A DNA stretch of 64,000 nucleotides from Eubacterium multiforme (GCF_030813415.1 NZ_JAUSUF010000014.1:21076-85075); one strand, 5' to 3'; counted from the stretch's first letter, positions 53,699 through 63,895 are shown. Notes: generated by a model from the sequence alone, not told the origin. Program-made: numbers and translations.

Positions 53699-55234
53699 AT
53701 GAGTTTTAAAACAAGAGTTAGAAAGCGAAGTATATTAATAGCTGCAATACCACTAGTATTAACCTTTGCTTTTTTTATGAAACTTAGAGTTGAAGATATA
53801 AATAGTCAAATAAAAAAAGATTTAAAAGAAATTGCTTATGTTGTGTCAAATACTCCTTTAGTAGAAAAAAAACTATACAAAAAAGAAAATGATCTTTCAA
53901 TTGAAAAGTATATAGAAAATTATGTGAATAACTTTGACAATATAGATATTATTGTTGTTGGAGATATGTCTGGAGAAAAGTATTCACATCTTGATAAAAA
54001 TCAAATAGGTAAAAAGTTTGTAAATCCAGATAATAAAGATGTAATAAAATATGGAAGTAGTTATTATTCCACTATGAAGGGGTCTATGGGTGTTACAGTT
54101 AGATATTTTGAACCTGTTTATTATAATGGACATCAAGTTGGCTTTGTAATGGTTGGAAAGTATTTAAAGGATGTTCAGGCTGTAACTAGAAAGGTTCTTC
54201 TTATTGCATTATTACTGTTTATTGTAGTAATGATTATAACTATTTTTCTTTCAGAAAGTTTTGCAAGGAAAATAAAAAAAGAAATGTTTGGAATGGAACC
54301 TGATGAAATTGCAAGACTTTATAGCGAGAAGAAAATAATACTAAATTCAATAGAAGAAGGTGTTATTGCAATAGATACTGAAAATAAACTTTTAGAGATA
54401 AATGATAATTGTCTTAAAATGTTTGATAATTTAAATATAGATGAACTTATAAATAAATTATCTCCATATATAGATAAACATAAGACAGTAAAGATGAAAG
54501 AGATAACTTTATCAGGAGAAAAAGTCTTTACAAGTTTAAGTTTTATAAAGGAAAATGGGAAATATTTAGGGGCTGTAATAACTTTAGTGAAAAGTGAAAA
54601 TATTAATAGAATAGCAAGGGAAATAACAGGTATTGATGGAGTATTAAAAAATGTTAGAGCAAATGTTCATGAATTTAAAAATAAACTTCATGTAATACTT
54701 GGATTAATAAATTTAGAAGAATATGATGAGGCTAAAAAGTATATTGGAGATTGTCAGAAGGAAGTTTTAGAAAATTCAACTACTGTAGCAAATATAAAGG
54801 ATAATTTAATAAGTGCAATGCTTCTTAGTAAGAAGTTAATTGCTAAGGAAAGAAATATAGATTTTATAATTGATAAAAGTTCTTATATGGAAGAAAAACA
54901 TGGTAATATTTCATCTATTGACTTAATAACTATACTTGGAAACCTTATAGAAAATGCCTTTGATGCCTGTGGTGAAAATGAAGAAGAAAGTACTGTAAGG
55001 GTATTTATAGATGAAAATGATAAAGAAATAGAAATAGAAGTAAGTGACAATGGTAATAAAATAAACAAGTACATTAAAGATAGGCTATTTGAAAATGGAG
55101 TAAGCTCTAAAGGAAAAGGGCGTGGTATAGGTTTATCAACTGTTAAGGGAAGGGTAGACTTATATGAAGGAAGTATAGAAATTAAGGAATATAGAAAACA
55201 TAAGAAATTTAAGATTATAATAAAAAGGAAGTGA
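53699..55234 (+). CDS. CitA/DcuS-type sensor histidine kinase
   Basis: A 511-residue kinase. A transmembrane helix (about 12-28) and an extracellular sCache/PDC-like domain (about 30-162, ending EPVYYNGHQVGFVMVGKY) are followed by a second helix (about 167-186), a cytoplasmic PAS (about 210-310) and a SPOB-type histidine box with His324 in NVHEFKNKLH. The ATPase domain shows ENAFDAC, SDNG and GKGRGIGLS. This layout senses C4-dicarboxylates, citrate or malate in relatives (DcuS, CitA, MalK). Four bases separate it from its response regulator. Confidence 0.9.
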   Translation: MSFKTRVRKRSILIAAIPLVLTFAFFMKLRVEDINSQIKKDLKEIAYVVSNTPLVEKKLYKKENDLSIEKYIENYVNNFDNIDIIVVGDMSGEKYSHLDKNQIGKKFVNPDNKDVIKYGSSYYSTMKGSMGVTVRYFEPVYYNGHQVGFVMVGKYLKDVQAVTRKVLLIALLLFIVVMIITIFLSESFARKIKKEMFGMEPDEIARLYSEKKIILNSIEEGVIAIDTENKLLEINDNCLKMFDNLNIDELINKLSPYIDKHKTVKMKEITLSGEKVFTSLSFIKENGKYLGAVITLVKSENINRIAREITGIDGVLKNVRANVHEFKNKLHVILGLINLEEYDEAKKYIGDCQKEVLENSTTVANIKDNLISAMLLSKKLIAKERNIDFIIDKSSYMEEKHGNISSIDLITILGNLIENAFDACGENEEESTVRVFIDENDKEIEIEVSDNGNKINKYIKDRLFENGVSSKGKGRGIGLSTVKGRVDLYEGSIEIKEYRKHKKFKIIIKRK

Positions 55235-55238
55235 TAAG

Positions 55239-55916
55239 ATGAAGCAAGTTGTTATTGTTGAAGATGATCCAATGGTAGCTCTTATAAATAAAAAGTATGT
55301 TGAAATGCTTGATGGCTTTAGAGTAGTTGGAACAGTTTCTAATAAAGAAGACCTTGTAAAAATCTTAAAGGAAAAGGATGTATCTTTAATTCTAATGGAT
55401 GTTTATTTACCAAAGGAAAGTGGAATACAAATTTTAAAGTATATTAGAGATATTGGTATATTAACTGAAGTAATTATGATGACTGCAGCAGATAATTCTG
55501 AAGAAATAAAGACAGCTTTTGCCTATGGTGCAATAGATTATCTTATAAAACCTTTTGAATTTGATAGATTCAAAAAAGCAATTGATAAATATAATAAAAA
55601 GAGGGAACTTCTTGGAGAAGATAAATTAGATCAAAGTGCTTTAGATAGACTGTATAATGATATTAATTCTGATAGCAAAAGAAATGAATTACCAAAGGGG
55701 ATTAATAGGAATACACTAAATAAAATATATGATGTTATAAGAAATGATAATAAAGAATTTTGGACAATAAGACAGATATCTAAATTAACTGGAGTAAGTA
55801 ATGTAACAATAAAAAAATATATAGATTATTTAGAGAGTATAGATGAAGCTTTAGTAACAATAGATTACGGAAATATTGGACGCCCAGAGTATAAATATAC
55901 TTTTAAACAAAATTAA
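55239..55916 (+). CDS. CitB/DcuR-type response regulator
   Basis: A 225-residue regulator. The receiver domain (1-120) has the phosphorylation site Asp54 in LILMDVYLP and conserved Lys in DYLIKPFEF. The C-terminal DNA-binding part has FWTIRQISKLTGVSNVTIKK (about 168-187), typical of the CitT/DcuR/MalR group. It pairs with the preceding kinase. The upstream AEC/D-LDH genes are the obvious local target, perhaps through the 19-bp inverted repeat. Confidence 0.9.
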   Translation: MKQVVIVEDDPMVALINKKYVEMLDGFRVVGTVSNKEDLVKILKEKDVSLILMDVYLPKESGIQILKYIRDIGILTEVIMMTAADNSEEIKTAFAYGAIDYLIKPFEFDRFKKAIDKYNKKRELLGEDKLDQSALDRLYNDINSDSKRNELPKGINRNTLNKIYDVIRNDNKEFWTIRQISKLTGVSNVTIKKYIDYLESIDEALVTIDYGNIGRPEYKYTFKQN

Positions 55917-55983
55917 TAAAAGATAGAAAAAATCCCTAAATATGTATATAATATAATTAAATATTTAGTTTGGGGTGAGTGTT

Positions 55984-56148
55984 ATGGATTATCATAAACA
56001 CAAGTATATAGGACTTCTAGGACTTTTATCTCTAATAGGTTTAAAAGGCTTTACGGCAGGTGAACCTATATATTACATTTTTTTCGTAAATCTTCTTTGG
56101 TTTATGTATTTTTATGAGAATAGTCCTATATATAAGAAGTGTAAATAA
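55984..56148 (+). CDS. Small two-helix membrane protein, 54 residues
   Basis: A short gene with a GGGGTGAG ribosome site. The product begins MDYHKHKYIGLLGLLSLIGL, then has a turn and a second hydrophobic stretch (YYIFFVNLLWFMYFY) before a basic KKCK tail. The KYIGLLGLLSLIGLKGF start resembles DUF3796-type small membrane proteins, but the match is by memory. Role unknown. Confidence 0.6.
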   Translation: MDYHKHKYIGLLGLLSLIGLKGFTAGEPIYYIFFVNLLWFMYFYENSPIYKKCK

Positions 56149-56166
56149 AAAAAGAAAATAACAAAA

Positions 56167-56200
56167 AAAGGGGGTAAAATAAAGTTATTTTGCTCCTTTT
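56167..56200 (+). terminator. Terminator after the small membrane protein gene
   Basis: Imperfect stem GGGGTAAAATAA / TTATTTTGCTCC with T4. Confidence 0.65.
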
Positions 56201-56352
56201 ATCAGTTTGTAAAAAAATTAAAAGATATTTTTAATAATATACAAATTTACATTAGAATTGATTTGTGCAATAATATAATTTGTTATAAAAGAATATATAA
56301 TTAAAGTTAAATAAAATAATATATAATTTTTAAGTTAGATAAAGGAGATATT

Positions 56353-57855
56353 ATGAAGATAGGATTTGATCACAAAAAATATTTAGAAGAACAATCTAAG
56401 TACATATTAGAAAGAGTTAATAATTATGATAAGCTATATTTAGAATTTGGAGGGAAATTACTTCAAGACCTTCATGCTAAAAGAGTATTACCAGGCTTTG
56501 ATGAAAATGCCAAAATTAAATTGTTACATAAATTAAGAGAAAAAGCTGAAATCGTAATTTGTGTTTATTCAGGTGATATAGAAAGAAACAAAATAAGAGG
56601 AGACTTTGGTATTACATATGATGCTGATGTTTTAAGATTAATTGATGAATTAAGAGCATATGATTTAGATGTTAATAGCGTTGTTATAACAAGATATGAT
56701 GATCAACCTGCTACTAAAATATTTATAAATAAACTTGAAAGAAGAGGAATTAAAGTATATAAACATAGATCAACTAAAGGATACCCAACAGATGTTGATA
56801 CTATAGTAAGTGATGAAGGATATGGAAAAAATCCTTATATAGAAACAAGTAAACCAATTGTTGTAGTTACTGCACCAGGACCAGGAAGCGGAAAGCTTGC
56901 AACATGTTTAAGCCAACTTTATCATGAAAACAAGAGAGGAAATGTTGCTGGATATTCAAAATTTGAAACATTCCCAGTATGGAATGTTCCATTAAAACAT
57001 CCTCTTAATATTGCTTATGAAGCTGCAACTGCTGATTTAAGAGATGTTAATATGATAGATTCATTCCATTTTGATGCTTATAATAAAGTTGCTGTAAATT
57101 ATAATAGAGATATTGAAAGTTTCCCAGTTCTTAAGAGAATAATTGAGAAGATTACTGGTGAAGAATCAGTATATAAATCACCAACTGATATGGGTGTTAA
57201 TAGAGTTGGATTTGGAATTACAGATGACGAGGTTGTAAAGGAAGCTTCAAAACAAGAAATTATAAGAAGATATTTTAAAACAGCTTGTGAATACAAAAAG
57301 GGATATGTTGATAAAGAAACATTCCAAAGAGTTTCATTAATAATGAGCGAATTAGACTTAAAGGAAGATGACAGAAAAGTTGTTATAAAGGCTAGAGAAA
57401 AATCTGAACATCTTAAAAAGATTCAAAGTGATAAAGAAATTTGTCCATCAGTTGCAATTGAACTTGATGATGGAATGATTTTAACAGGAAAAACTTCAGA
57501 AGTTATGGAAGGAACAGCAGCTGTTATAATTAATGCAATAAAGCATTTTGCAAATATAGATGATAGTATTCATTTAATTTCTCCAGTAATATTAAACCCT
57601 ATAATAAACTTAAAAAGAGAAACTTTAGCATCAAAAAGACCTGCTCTTTCTTGTGATGAAGTTCTTATGGCATTAAGTATTTGTGCAGCTACAAATCCAA
57701 TGGCTCAAGTTGCACTAGAAAAGCTTCCAATGCTAAATGGAGCACAAGCTCACTCAACTACAATAATTAGTAATAATGACGAGCAAACATTTAGAAAACT
57801 TGGAATAGATATAACTTGTGACCCAGAATATCCAACAGAAAATTTATTTTATTAA
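56353..57855 (+). CDS. DUF1846 (UPF0371) family protein
   Basis: A 500-residue cytoplasmic protein of the UPF0371/DUF1846 family, recognised by the N-terminal [27 protein letters not shown] and [20 protein letters not shown] (about 175-194, a P-loop-like glycine stretch) and by its length. Members are common in Firmicutes and Actinobacteria. A structure is known from structural genomics but no activity is established. It has a GGAG ribosome site and stands alone. Confidence 0.88.
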   Translation: MKIGFDHKKYLEEQSKYILERVNNYDKLYLEFGGKLLQDLHAKRVLPGFDENAKIKLLHKLREKAEIVICVYSGDIERNKIRGDFGITYDADVLRLIDELRAYDLDVNSVVITRYDDQPATKIFINKLERRGIKVYKHRSTKGYPTDVDTIVSDEGYGKNPYIETSKPIVVVTAPGPGSGKLATCLSQLYHENKRGNVAGYSKFETFPVWNVPLKHPLNIAYEAATADLRDVNMIDSFHFDAYNKVAVNYNRDIESFPVLKRIIEKITGEESVYKSPTDMGVNRVGFGITDDEVVKEASKQEIIRRYFKTACEYKKGYVDKETFQRVSLIMSELDLKEDDRKVVIKAREKSEHLKKIQSDKEICPSVAIELDDGMILTGKTSEVMEGTAAVIINAIKHFANIDDSIHLISPVILNPIINLKRETLASKRPALSCDEVLMALSICAATNPMAQVALEKLPMLNGAQAHSTTIISNNDEQTFRKLGIDITCDPEYPTENLFY

Positions 57856-57892
57856 TATTATAAAAGAATTTTAAATAAAGTTTATATAAATG

Positions 57893-57940
57893 AAGCATAG
57901 AATCTATTAATATTTTTATAGATTCTATGCTTATTTTTTT
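57893..57940 (+). terminator. Terminator after the DUF1846 gene
   Basis: Perfect stem AAGCATAGAATCTAT / ATAGATTCTATGCTT with a T-run. Confidence 0.9.
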
Positions 57941-58326
57941 ATTGATTAATATTTTTAATTGAAAATTAATATAAAATATTAAAATTATTAAAAAATGAAT
58001 TTAATACATTATATTTACTAATATGTTAAATATGTATAGGTATTTTAGCACTTTTTTAATTTTTTATAAAATTTAAGCTAAATAAATTTAAATTTAAAAT
58101 AATTGAAAAATTTGTTAATTTTTTTGAAAGTGATATAATTTAATCAATAAATATTTCTATTTAATCTATAAAAATGCAAAATTTGTAATTACCCTAATGA
58201 TGAAATTATAAATTTGTAGAAATAAGCTAACTTACCTTTGTAAACAATTACACTAAATTCAGTGAAATGGTAATATATGTTTTTAATATATATTTATTAT
58301 TTAAATTTTTACAGGAGGGATGAAAA
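57941..58326. other. Intergenic region before the peptide cluster
   Basis: About 385 bases with no supported open frame. The last 100 hold TTACACTAAATTCAGTGAAA (imperfect inverted repeat CACT/AGTG, about 58249-58265), possibly an operator for the peptide cluster. No recognisable riboswitch. Confidence 0.45.
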
Positions 58327-59670
58327 ATGGAAAATACACAGAAAAGACCTTTTGGCTTTTACGTATGTTCACTTGCTTTCACACTGGAAAGGTTTGCATT
58401 CTACTCATCAAAGTGGTTACTTACAATATTCGTAGCAACTGCCATAGTAAAGGGTGGGCTTGGTCTTACTACAGCTGATGCAGCAAAAATGTCTGCAAAT
58501 TTAGTTGCATTTACTTATTTTGCACCTTTAATTGGTGGAATTATCTCAGATCGTTTCATAGGTGCTAGATATCTTATTCCTGTTGGTCTATCTTTAATGG
58601 GAGTTGGTTATTTAGTTGGATGGCAGGCTTCAAGTGCTGCTATGATGAATTTAATGATTGTCTTGGTTTCTATAGGAACAGGTTTATTTAAATGTCAAAC
58701 AAATGCTATCACAGGTAGACTTTTCCATGATCCCAAACAATTAGATTCCGCATTCTCTGTTCAATATTCCTTTGTTAATGTTGGTTCTTTTATTGGTACA
58801 ACAATTATTGGTGTACTTGCAGCACATAGAGGATATTCTTTCTGTTTTTTAATTTGCGCTATAATAATGTTTATTGATGCTATCTGGTTTATTTTTGGAT
58901 GGCGATATTTAGGAGAAGCAGGTAAGAAACCTTTTAAAGTAGAAGAAGGCAAGGAAGAGAAAGAAAAAGAAGAAAAGAAACCACTTACAACAATAGAAAA
59001 AAAGAGAGTAGTTGCTATTATTATAGTATCTTTCTTCTCAATAATATTTTGGGTATTTTGGTATTTAGCATCTATGCCTGTATATTTCTACTGGGGTGGA
59101 GATCATGCAGCTGCTAATTGGATGATAGGTAGTTTCCAAGTGCCAACATCCTGGTTTGATTCATTAAATGCATTAGTTTGTATTATATTAGGACCAGTAC
59201 TTGGTAAGTTATGGATGAAATTAGCTAAGAGACCTCAAGGGGATTTAAGTATGTTTAAGAAAACTTCTTTAGGTATGTTATTATTAGGCTTTTCTTATAT
59301 AATATTTGTAGTTGCAAATAATACAAGAGGTGAACATCTTGCATCACTTTGGTGGATTATTGCTTTTGGTATAGTATTATCTTTAGGTGAAATGGTATTC
59401 TCACCACTTGGAAATTCATTTATTAGTAAATTTTCACCACCTAGATTATTAGCAACAATGATGAGCGTTTGGATACTTGCTATATTCTGTGCAGGAAAAT
59501 CTTATGGATGGATATATGAATTTACATTAAAATTTGATTTTTCAACTGTATATTCTGTAATTGCAGCTATTGCTATTGTAGCTGGTATTATTCTTTGGCT
59601 ATTAGATAAGAAACTTAATAGTTTGGTTATTCCTGATGAAGAATCACAAAATGAAAATAAAAATCAATAA
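58327..59670 (+). CDS. POT/PTR2-like peptide MFS transporter
   Basis: A 447-residue MFS protein of the peptide-transporter group, recognised by TLERFAFYSSKWLL in helix 1 (about 19-32), GGIISDRFIGARYLI, and the second-half layout. The canonical E1xxE2R motif is incomplete: Phe18 stands where the first Glu should be, while Glu21 and Arg22 are kept. It should import di- or tripeptides with protons. The next three genes are proline-specific peptidases, so proline-containing peptides are the likely cargo. Confidence 0.82.
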   Translation: MENTQKRPFGFYVCSLAFTLERFAFYSSKWLLTIFVATAIVKGGLGLTTADAAKMSANLVAFTYFAPLIGGIISDRFIGARYLIPVGLSLMGVGYLVGWQASSAAMMNLMIVLVSIGTGLFKCQTNAITGRLFHDPKQLDSAFSVQYSFVNVGSFIGTTIIGVLAAHRGYSFCFLICAIIMFIDAIWFIFGWRYLGEAGKKPFKVEEGKEEKEKEEKKPLTTIEKKRVVAIIIVSFFSIIFWVFWYLASMPVYFYWGGDHAAANWMIGSFQVPTSWFDSLNALVCIILGPVLGKLWMKLAKRPQGDLSMFKKTSLGMLLLGFSYIIFVVANNTRGEHLASLWWIIAFGIVLSLGEMVFSPLGNSFISKFSPPRLLATMMSVWILAIFCAGKSYGWIYEFTLKFDFSTVYSVIAAIAIVAGIILWLLDKKLNSLVIPDEESQNENKNQ

Positions 59671-59755
59671 CAATAAGTTCAGTGGAAAATACTTTAGTTT
59701 TAATATTTAAAAAATATTATATTGTTATTTAATAATTAAATTAGGAGGAATAAGT

Positions 59756-60844
59756 ATGAATACAAAAAGGCTAAATAGAATACTTAAATCAATGGAAGAA
59801 CATAAAATTCCACAAATGATTATTTCTGATCCCACATCTATTTTTTATTTAACAGGAAAATGGATTTATCCAGGAGAAAGATTATTAGCATTATATTTAA
59901 ATGTTAATGGAAATCACAAAATGATTATTAATGAGTTGTTTCCACAAGAAAAAGATCTTGGAGTAGAAATAGTATGGTACAACGATATTGAAGATGGAGT
60001 TGAAATTTTATCTAAATTTGTAGAAAAAGATAAAGTTATGGGTATAGATAAGACATGGCCATCAAAATTCTTACTTAGATTACAAGAACTTGGTGGAGGA
60101 AGTAAATTTGTAAATGGTTCTTTAATAGTTGACTACGTAAGAATGATTAAGGATGAGGAAGAAATTGCTCTTTTAAAGGAATCTTCAAGATTAAATGATA
60201 TTGTAATGGATGAGTTAATTCCATGGGTAGTAAAAGGTCTAACTGAAAAGGAATTAAATGAAAAAACACGTGAAATTTATAAAAAACATGGAATTGATGA
60301 AGTATCCTTTGATCCAATTACAGCTTATGCTAAAGGGGCAGCAGATCCACACCATGTAACAGATGATTCAAAAGGAAAATATGGAGATTGTGTTATTTTA
60401 GATATTGGAGGATTATATAAAAATTATGCTTCTGATATGACAAGAACTGTATTTATTGGAGAAGTTTCTGAAAGACAAAAAGAAATTTATGATATTGTTT
60501 TAGAGGCAAATTTAAGAGGAATTGCAGCTGCAAAACCAGGAAATAGAATGTGTGATGTAGATTTAGCTGCAAGAAATTATATTGAAGAAAAGGGATATGG
60601 AAAATACTTTACACATAGAACAGGTCATTCTTGTGGTTTAGAAGATCATGAGTTTGGTGATGTATCTTCTGTAAATACAGATATTATAAAACCAGGACAA
60701 TGTTTTTCAGTAGAACCTGGAATTTATCTTACAGAAGAAGGTATAGGAGTTCGTATTGAAGATCTTGTTATTACAACTGAAGATGGTTGTGAAGTATTAA
60801 ATAAATATACAAAGGATATAATTGTTGTTCCTGAATGTAAATAG
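59756..60844 (+). CDS. Xaa-Pro dipeptidase/aminopeptidase, M24B family
   Basis: A 362-residue enzyme with a small creatinase-type N-terminal domain and a pita-bread catalytic domain. The five metal ligands are visible: two Asp (LDIGGLY and ASDMTRT), His in HRTGHSCG, Glu in SVEPGIYL and Glu in RIEDLV. It should cut the bond before proline in dipeptides or short peptides. It is 85 bases after the transporter, with an AGGAGG ribosome site. Confidence 0.9.
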   Translation: MNTKRLNRILKSMEEHKIPQMIISDPTSIFYLTGKWIYPGERLLALYLNVNGNHKMIINELFPQEKDLGVEIVWYNDIEDGVEILSKFVEKDKVMGIDKTWPSKFLLRLQELGGGSKFVNGSLIVDYVRMIKDEEEIALLKESSRLNDIVMDELIPWVVKGLTEKELNEKTREIYKKHGIDEVSFDPITAYAKGAADPHHVTDDSKGKYGDCVILDIGGLYKNYASDMTRTVFIGEVSERQKEIYDIVLEANLRGIAAAKPGNRMCDVDLAARNYIEEKGYGKYFTHRTGHSCGLEDHEFGDVSSVNTDIIKPGQCFSVEPGIYLTEEGIGVRIEDLVITTEDGCEVLNKYTKDIIVVPECK

Positions 60845-60863
60845 AGAGGAGAAGATTTTATCT

Positions 60864-61745
60864 ATGAAAATTACTGAAGGTTATATGCCATATTTAGGAT
60901 ATAAAACCTATTATCGTATAGTTGGAGAATGTATAGGAAATAAAAAGCCATTGCTTTTATTACATGGGGGACCAGGTTCCACTCATAATTATTTTGAAGT
61001 ACTAGATAAAGTTGCAGAAGATGGACGTTCTGTTATTATGTATGATCAATTAGGATGTGGTTTATCAAGTACTCCATCTCGTCCTGATTTATGGTGTGCA
61101 AAAACATGGATTGAAGAATTAATTGAACTTCGCAAATATTTAGGACTAGATGAAATTCATTTATTAGGACAATCTTGGGGAGGAATGCAAGCAATTGAAT
61201 ATGCATGTGAGTACAAACCAAAGGGAATTAAAAGTTATATTTTATCTAGCACTTTACCAGCTGCTTCATTGTGGGAAAAAGAACAGCGAAGAAGAATTAA
61301 ATATCTTCCAAAAGAAATGCAAGAAGCTATTAAAAAAGCAGAAGAAAACAATGATTATTCATCAAAAGAATACCAGGAAGCTGAAGATGAATTTATGCTT
61401 CGCTACTGTGCAGGACCTGTAGATGAAAATTCGCCAGAATGTTTAAGACGTCCAAAGGTTTCAGGAACAGAGGCTTATGTAACTGCTTGGGGAGAAAATG
61501 AATTTACTCCATCTGGAACATTGAAAAACTTTGATTTCATAGAAGAAATTAAAAATATTAAAGAACCTTGCTTAATTATTAGTGGTTTACTTGATCTTTG
61601 TTCACCACTTATTGCAAAGACAATGTATGATAAAATTCCAAATTCAAAATGGGAATTATTTGAATTTAGTCGTCATATGGCCTTTGTGGAAGAAAATGAG
61701 AAATATATAAAGGTTCTTAATGAATGGCTTAATGAAAATGATTAA
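60864..61745 (+). CDS. Proline iminopeptidase, alpha/beta hydrolase
   Basis: A 293-residue serine peptidase of family S33. The oxyanion-hole motif is HGGPGSTHNYF, the nucleophile is Ser104 in GQSWGGMQA, and Asp244 (GLLDLC) and His271 (SRHMAF) complete the triad. It removes N-terminal proline from peptides. An overlapping frame extends upstream to 60822, but the ATG at 60864 follows GAGGAG after the previous stop and begins the conserved sequence. Confidence 0.9.
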   Translation: MKITEGYMPYLGYKTYYRIVGECIGNKKPLLLLHGGPGSTHNYFEVLDKVAEDGRSVIMYDQLGCGLSSTPSRPDLWCAKTWIEELIELRKYLGLDEIHLLGQSWGGMQAIEYACEYKPKGIKSYILSSTLPAASLWEKEQRRRIKYLPKEMQEAIKKAEENNDYSSKEYQEAEDEFMLRYCAGPVDENSPECLRRPKVSGTEAYVTAWGENEFTPSGTLKNFDFIEEIKNIKEPCLIISGLLDLCSPLIAKTMYDKIPNSKWELFEFSRHMAFVEENEKYIKVLNEWLNEND

Positions 61746-61789
61746 TATTTTATTGTAGTTATGTAACTATTAATCTTTGATAAAACCTC

Positions 61790-61824
61790 TTGGCAACAAA
61801 AACTAAAAAAGTTTTTGTTGCCAA
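61790..61824 (+). terminator. Strong hairpin between peptidase genes
   Basis: Perfect stem TTGGCAACAAAAACT / AGTTTTTGTTGCCAA with no immediate T-run (TGTTAAG follows, then T6 about ten bases later). It may be a partial terminator or RNA-stabilising hairpin. Confidence 0.6.
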
Positions 61825-61888
61825 TGTTAAGTAATTTTTTAGTAAATTAATTAGCTTTAACGATAAATTATGAAGGAGAGGAATTAAC

Positions 61889-63688
61889 ATGAGTAAAAGT
61901 AAAAAAGAAATAGTTTCAAAGCTTAGAGAGATTATGAAAGAAAAAGGTTTAGACGCTTATATTATACCTTCTTCAGATAATCATCAAAGTGAGTATGTAG
62001 GAGAATTTTTTAAGGCAAGAGCTTATGTATCAGGATTTACAGGAGATGCTGGAACTGTTGTAATTACACAGGATGAAGCAGGACTTTGGACTGATGGTAG
62101 ATTCTTCTTACAAGCAACTTATCAACTTGAAGGAAGTACAATTAAACTTTTTAAAATGGGTAATGAAGGTGTTCCTACTATATTAGAGTATTTAGAAGAA
62201 AATATGCCAAATGGAGGAACATTAGGATTTGATGGACGTCTTATTGCAATGCAAGAAGGAGAAGAGTTAGTTCAAAAGCTTGCAAGTAAAAATGTTACAG
62301 TTAAATATGATTGTGATCTTGTAGATAAGGTATGGGAGAATCGTCCTAAATTAGCAAATGAACCTGTTTTTCTTCTCGAAGAAAAATACTCTGGTGAAAG
62401 TACAGCATCAAAACTTGAAAGAGTAAGGAATGTAATGAAAGAAGTAGGAGCTAATTATCATGTTATTGCAACATTAGATGATGTAGCATGGCTTTTAAAT
62501 ATTCGTGGAAATGATGTTAGATATTCACCATTAATTCTTTGTTATGCAATTGTTTCTATGGATAAAGTAGATTTATTTATTGAAGAGAGTAAACTTGATG
62601 AAAAAGTTAAAGAAAATTTAGCTAATAATAATGTAGTTTTAAGACCTTATAATGATATTTATGAATATGTTAAAGGATTTAAAGCTGAAGATGTAGTGCT
62701 TATAGATCCAGATCGTATAAATTATGCATTATATAAAGATATTCCAGAACATACAAAGAAAATTCAAATGGATAATCCAACTGTATTATTTAAAGCTATT
62801 AAAAATCCTATAGAACTTGAAAATATTGAAAAAGCCCATGTAAAAGATGGTGTTGCCATTACAAAACTTATGTATTGGCTAAAGAAAAATATAGGAAAAA
62901 TAAAAATTACAGAAATTAGTGCTTGTAATAAGCTAGAAGAATTTAGAAAAATGCAAGATAATTATTTATGGCAAAGTTTTGATCCAATTTGTGCCTTTGG
63001 AGAACATGCAGCTATGATGCATTATACTTCTACACCAGAAACAGATGTAGAACTTAAAGAAGGAAGCTTCATTTTAATGGATACTGGGGGAAATTATTTT
63101 GAAGGATCAACAGATATTACAAGGACAATAGCCCTTGGGGAAGTAGATGAAAAACTTAAACATCACTTTACAGCTGTGGCTAGATCAATGATGAATTTAG
63201 CAAAAGCTAAATTCTTATATGGATGTAAAGGTTATAATCTAGACGTTTTAGCTAGAGAACCTATGTGGAATATTGAAACAGACTTTAAGTGTGGAACTGG
63301 TCATGGTGTTGGTTACTTATTAAATATCCATGAAGCACCAACTGGATTTAGGTGGTATATTGTACCATCTAAACATGAAACACATCAATTTGAAGAAGGA
63401 ATGGTTATAACTGATGAGCCAGGTATTTATCTAGATGGTGAATATGGAATTCGTACAGAAAATGAACTTATTGTTAGAAAAGGAAACAAAAATGAATTTG
63501 GACAGTTCATGTATTTTGATCCTGTAACATATGCACCAATTGACTTAGATGCTATAGAACCAGAAGATCTTAACCGTGATGAAAAATTATATTTAAATAA
63601 TTATCATAAACTTGTTTATAAAAAGATTGCTCCTCACTTAACTGATGAAGAAAGAGAATGGTTAAAGTTTTATACAAGAGAAGTTTAA
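61889..63688 (+). CDS. Aminopeptidase P, M24B family, long form
   Basis: A 599-residue three-domain enzyme: two creatinase N-terminal-like domains (about 1-300) and a catalytic pita-bread domain (about 310-540), then a C-terminal M24 tail. Metal ligands lie in MDTGGNYFEGSTDITRT (two Asp), GTGHGVGY (His), TDEPGIY and RTENELI (Glu). It releases the N-terminal residue of peptides whose second residue is proline. It completes the proline-peptide set with the two peptidases before it. AGGAGAGG ribosome site. Confidence 0.92.
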   Translation: MSKSKKEIVSKLREIMKEKGLDAYIIPSSDNHQSEYVGEFFKARAYVSGFTGDAGTVVITQDEAGLWTDGRFFLQATYQLEGSTIKLFKMGNEGVPTILEYLEENMPNGGTLGFDGRLIAMQEGEELVQKLASKNVTVKYDCDLVDKVWENRPKLANEPVFLLEEKYSGESTASKLERVRNVMKEVGANYHVIATLDDVAWLLNIRGNDVRYSPLILCYAIVSMDKVDLFIEESKLDEKVKENLANNNVVLRPYNDIYEYVKGFKAEDVVLIDPDRINYALYKDIPEHTKKIQMDNPTVLFKAIKNPIELENIEKAHVKDGVAITKLMYWLKKNIGKIKITEISACNKLEEFRKMQDNYLWQSFDPICAFGEHAAMMHYTSTPETDVELKEGSFILMDTGGNYFEGSTDITRTIALGEVDEKLKHHFTAVARSMMNLAKAKFLYGCKGYNLDVLAREPMWNIETDFKCGTGHGVGYLLNIHEAPTGFRWYIVPSKHETHQFEEGMVITDEPGIYLDGEYGIRTENELIVRKGNKNEFGQFMYFDPVTYAPIDLDAIEPEDLNRDEKLYLNNYHKLVYKKIAPHLTDEEREWLKFYTREV

Positions 63689-63726
63689 AAATTATATAGG
63701 AATATAGAATTTCAAAAATAACTATA

Positions 63727-63764
63727 GAGCTGTTACACTGAAAAAATAGTGTAGCAGCTTTTTT
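63727..63764 (+). terminator. Terminator of the peptidase cluster
   Basis: Stem AGCTGTTACACT / AGTGTAGCAGCT (one G-T pair) with T6. Confidence 0.87.
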
Positions 63765-63866
63765 AGGTTATGTTTTGGGATAATATTAATTTTAAAATAT
63801 AGCATTAATTAAAAATCAATATTTAATTAGAATATAGTTTTATTTAAAAAAATTTCTGTAAAAGAC

Positions 63867-63895
63867 TTTACAACGGATAATTACTATTATATAAT
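63867..63895 (+). promoter_or_regulatory. Promoter of a gene starting beyond the window
   Basis: TTTACA (63867-63872), 17 bases, TATAAT (63890-63895). About 100 bases further, GAGGAGGAA occupies the last bases of the window, an obvious ribosome site whose start codon lies just outside. Confidence 0.75.

Noticed and set aside
61790..61824. Possible half of a mobile-element inverted end.
   Set aside because: The inverted repeat is a single compact hairpin between two functional peptidase genes; no transposase or target duplication is seen.
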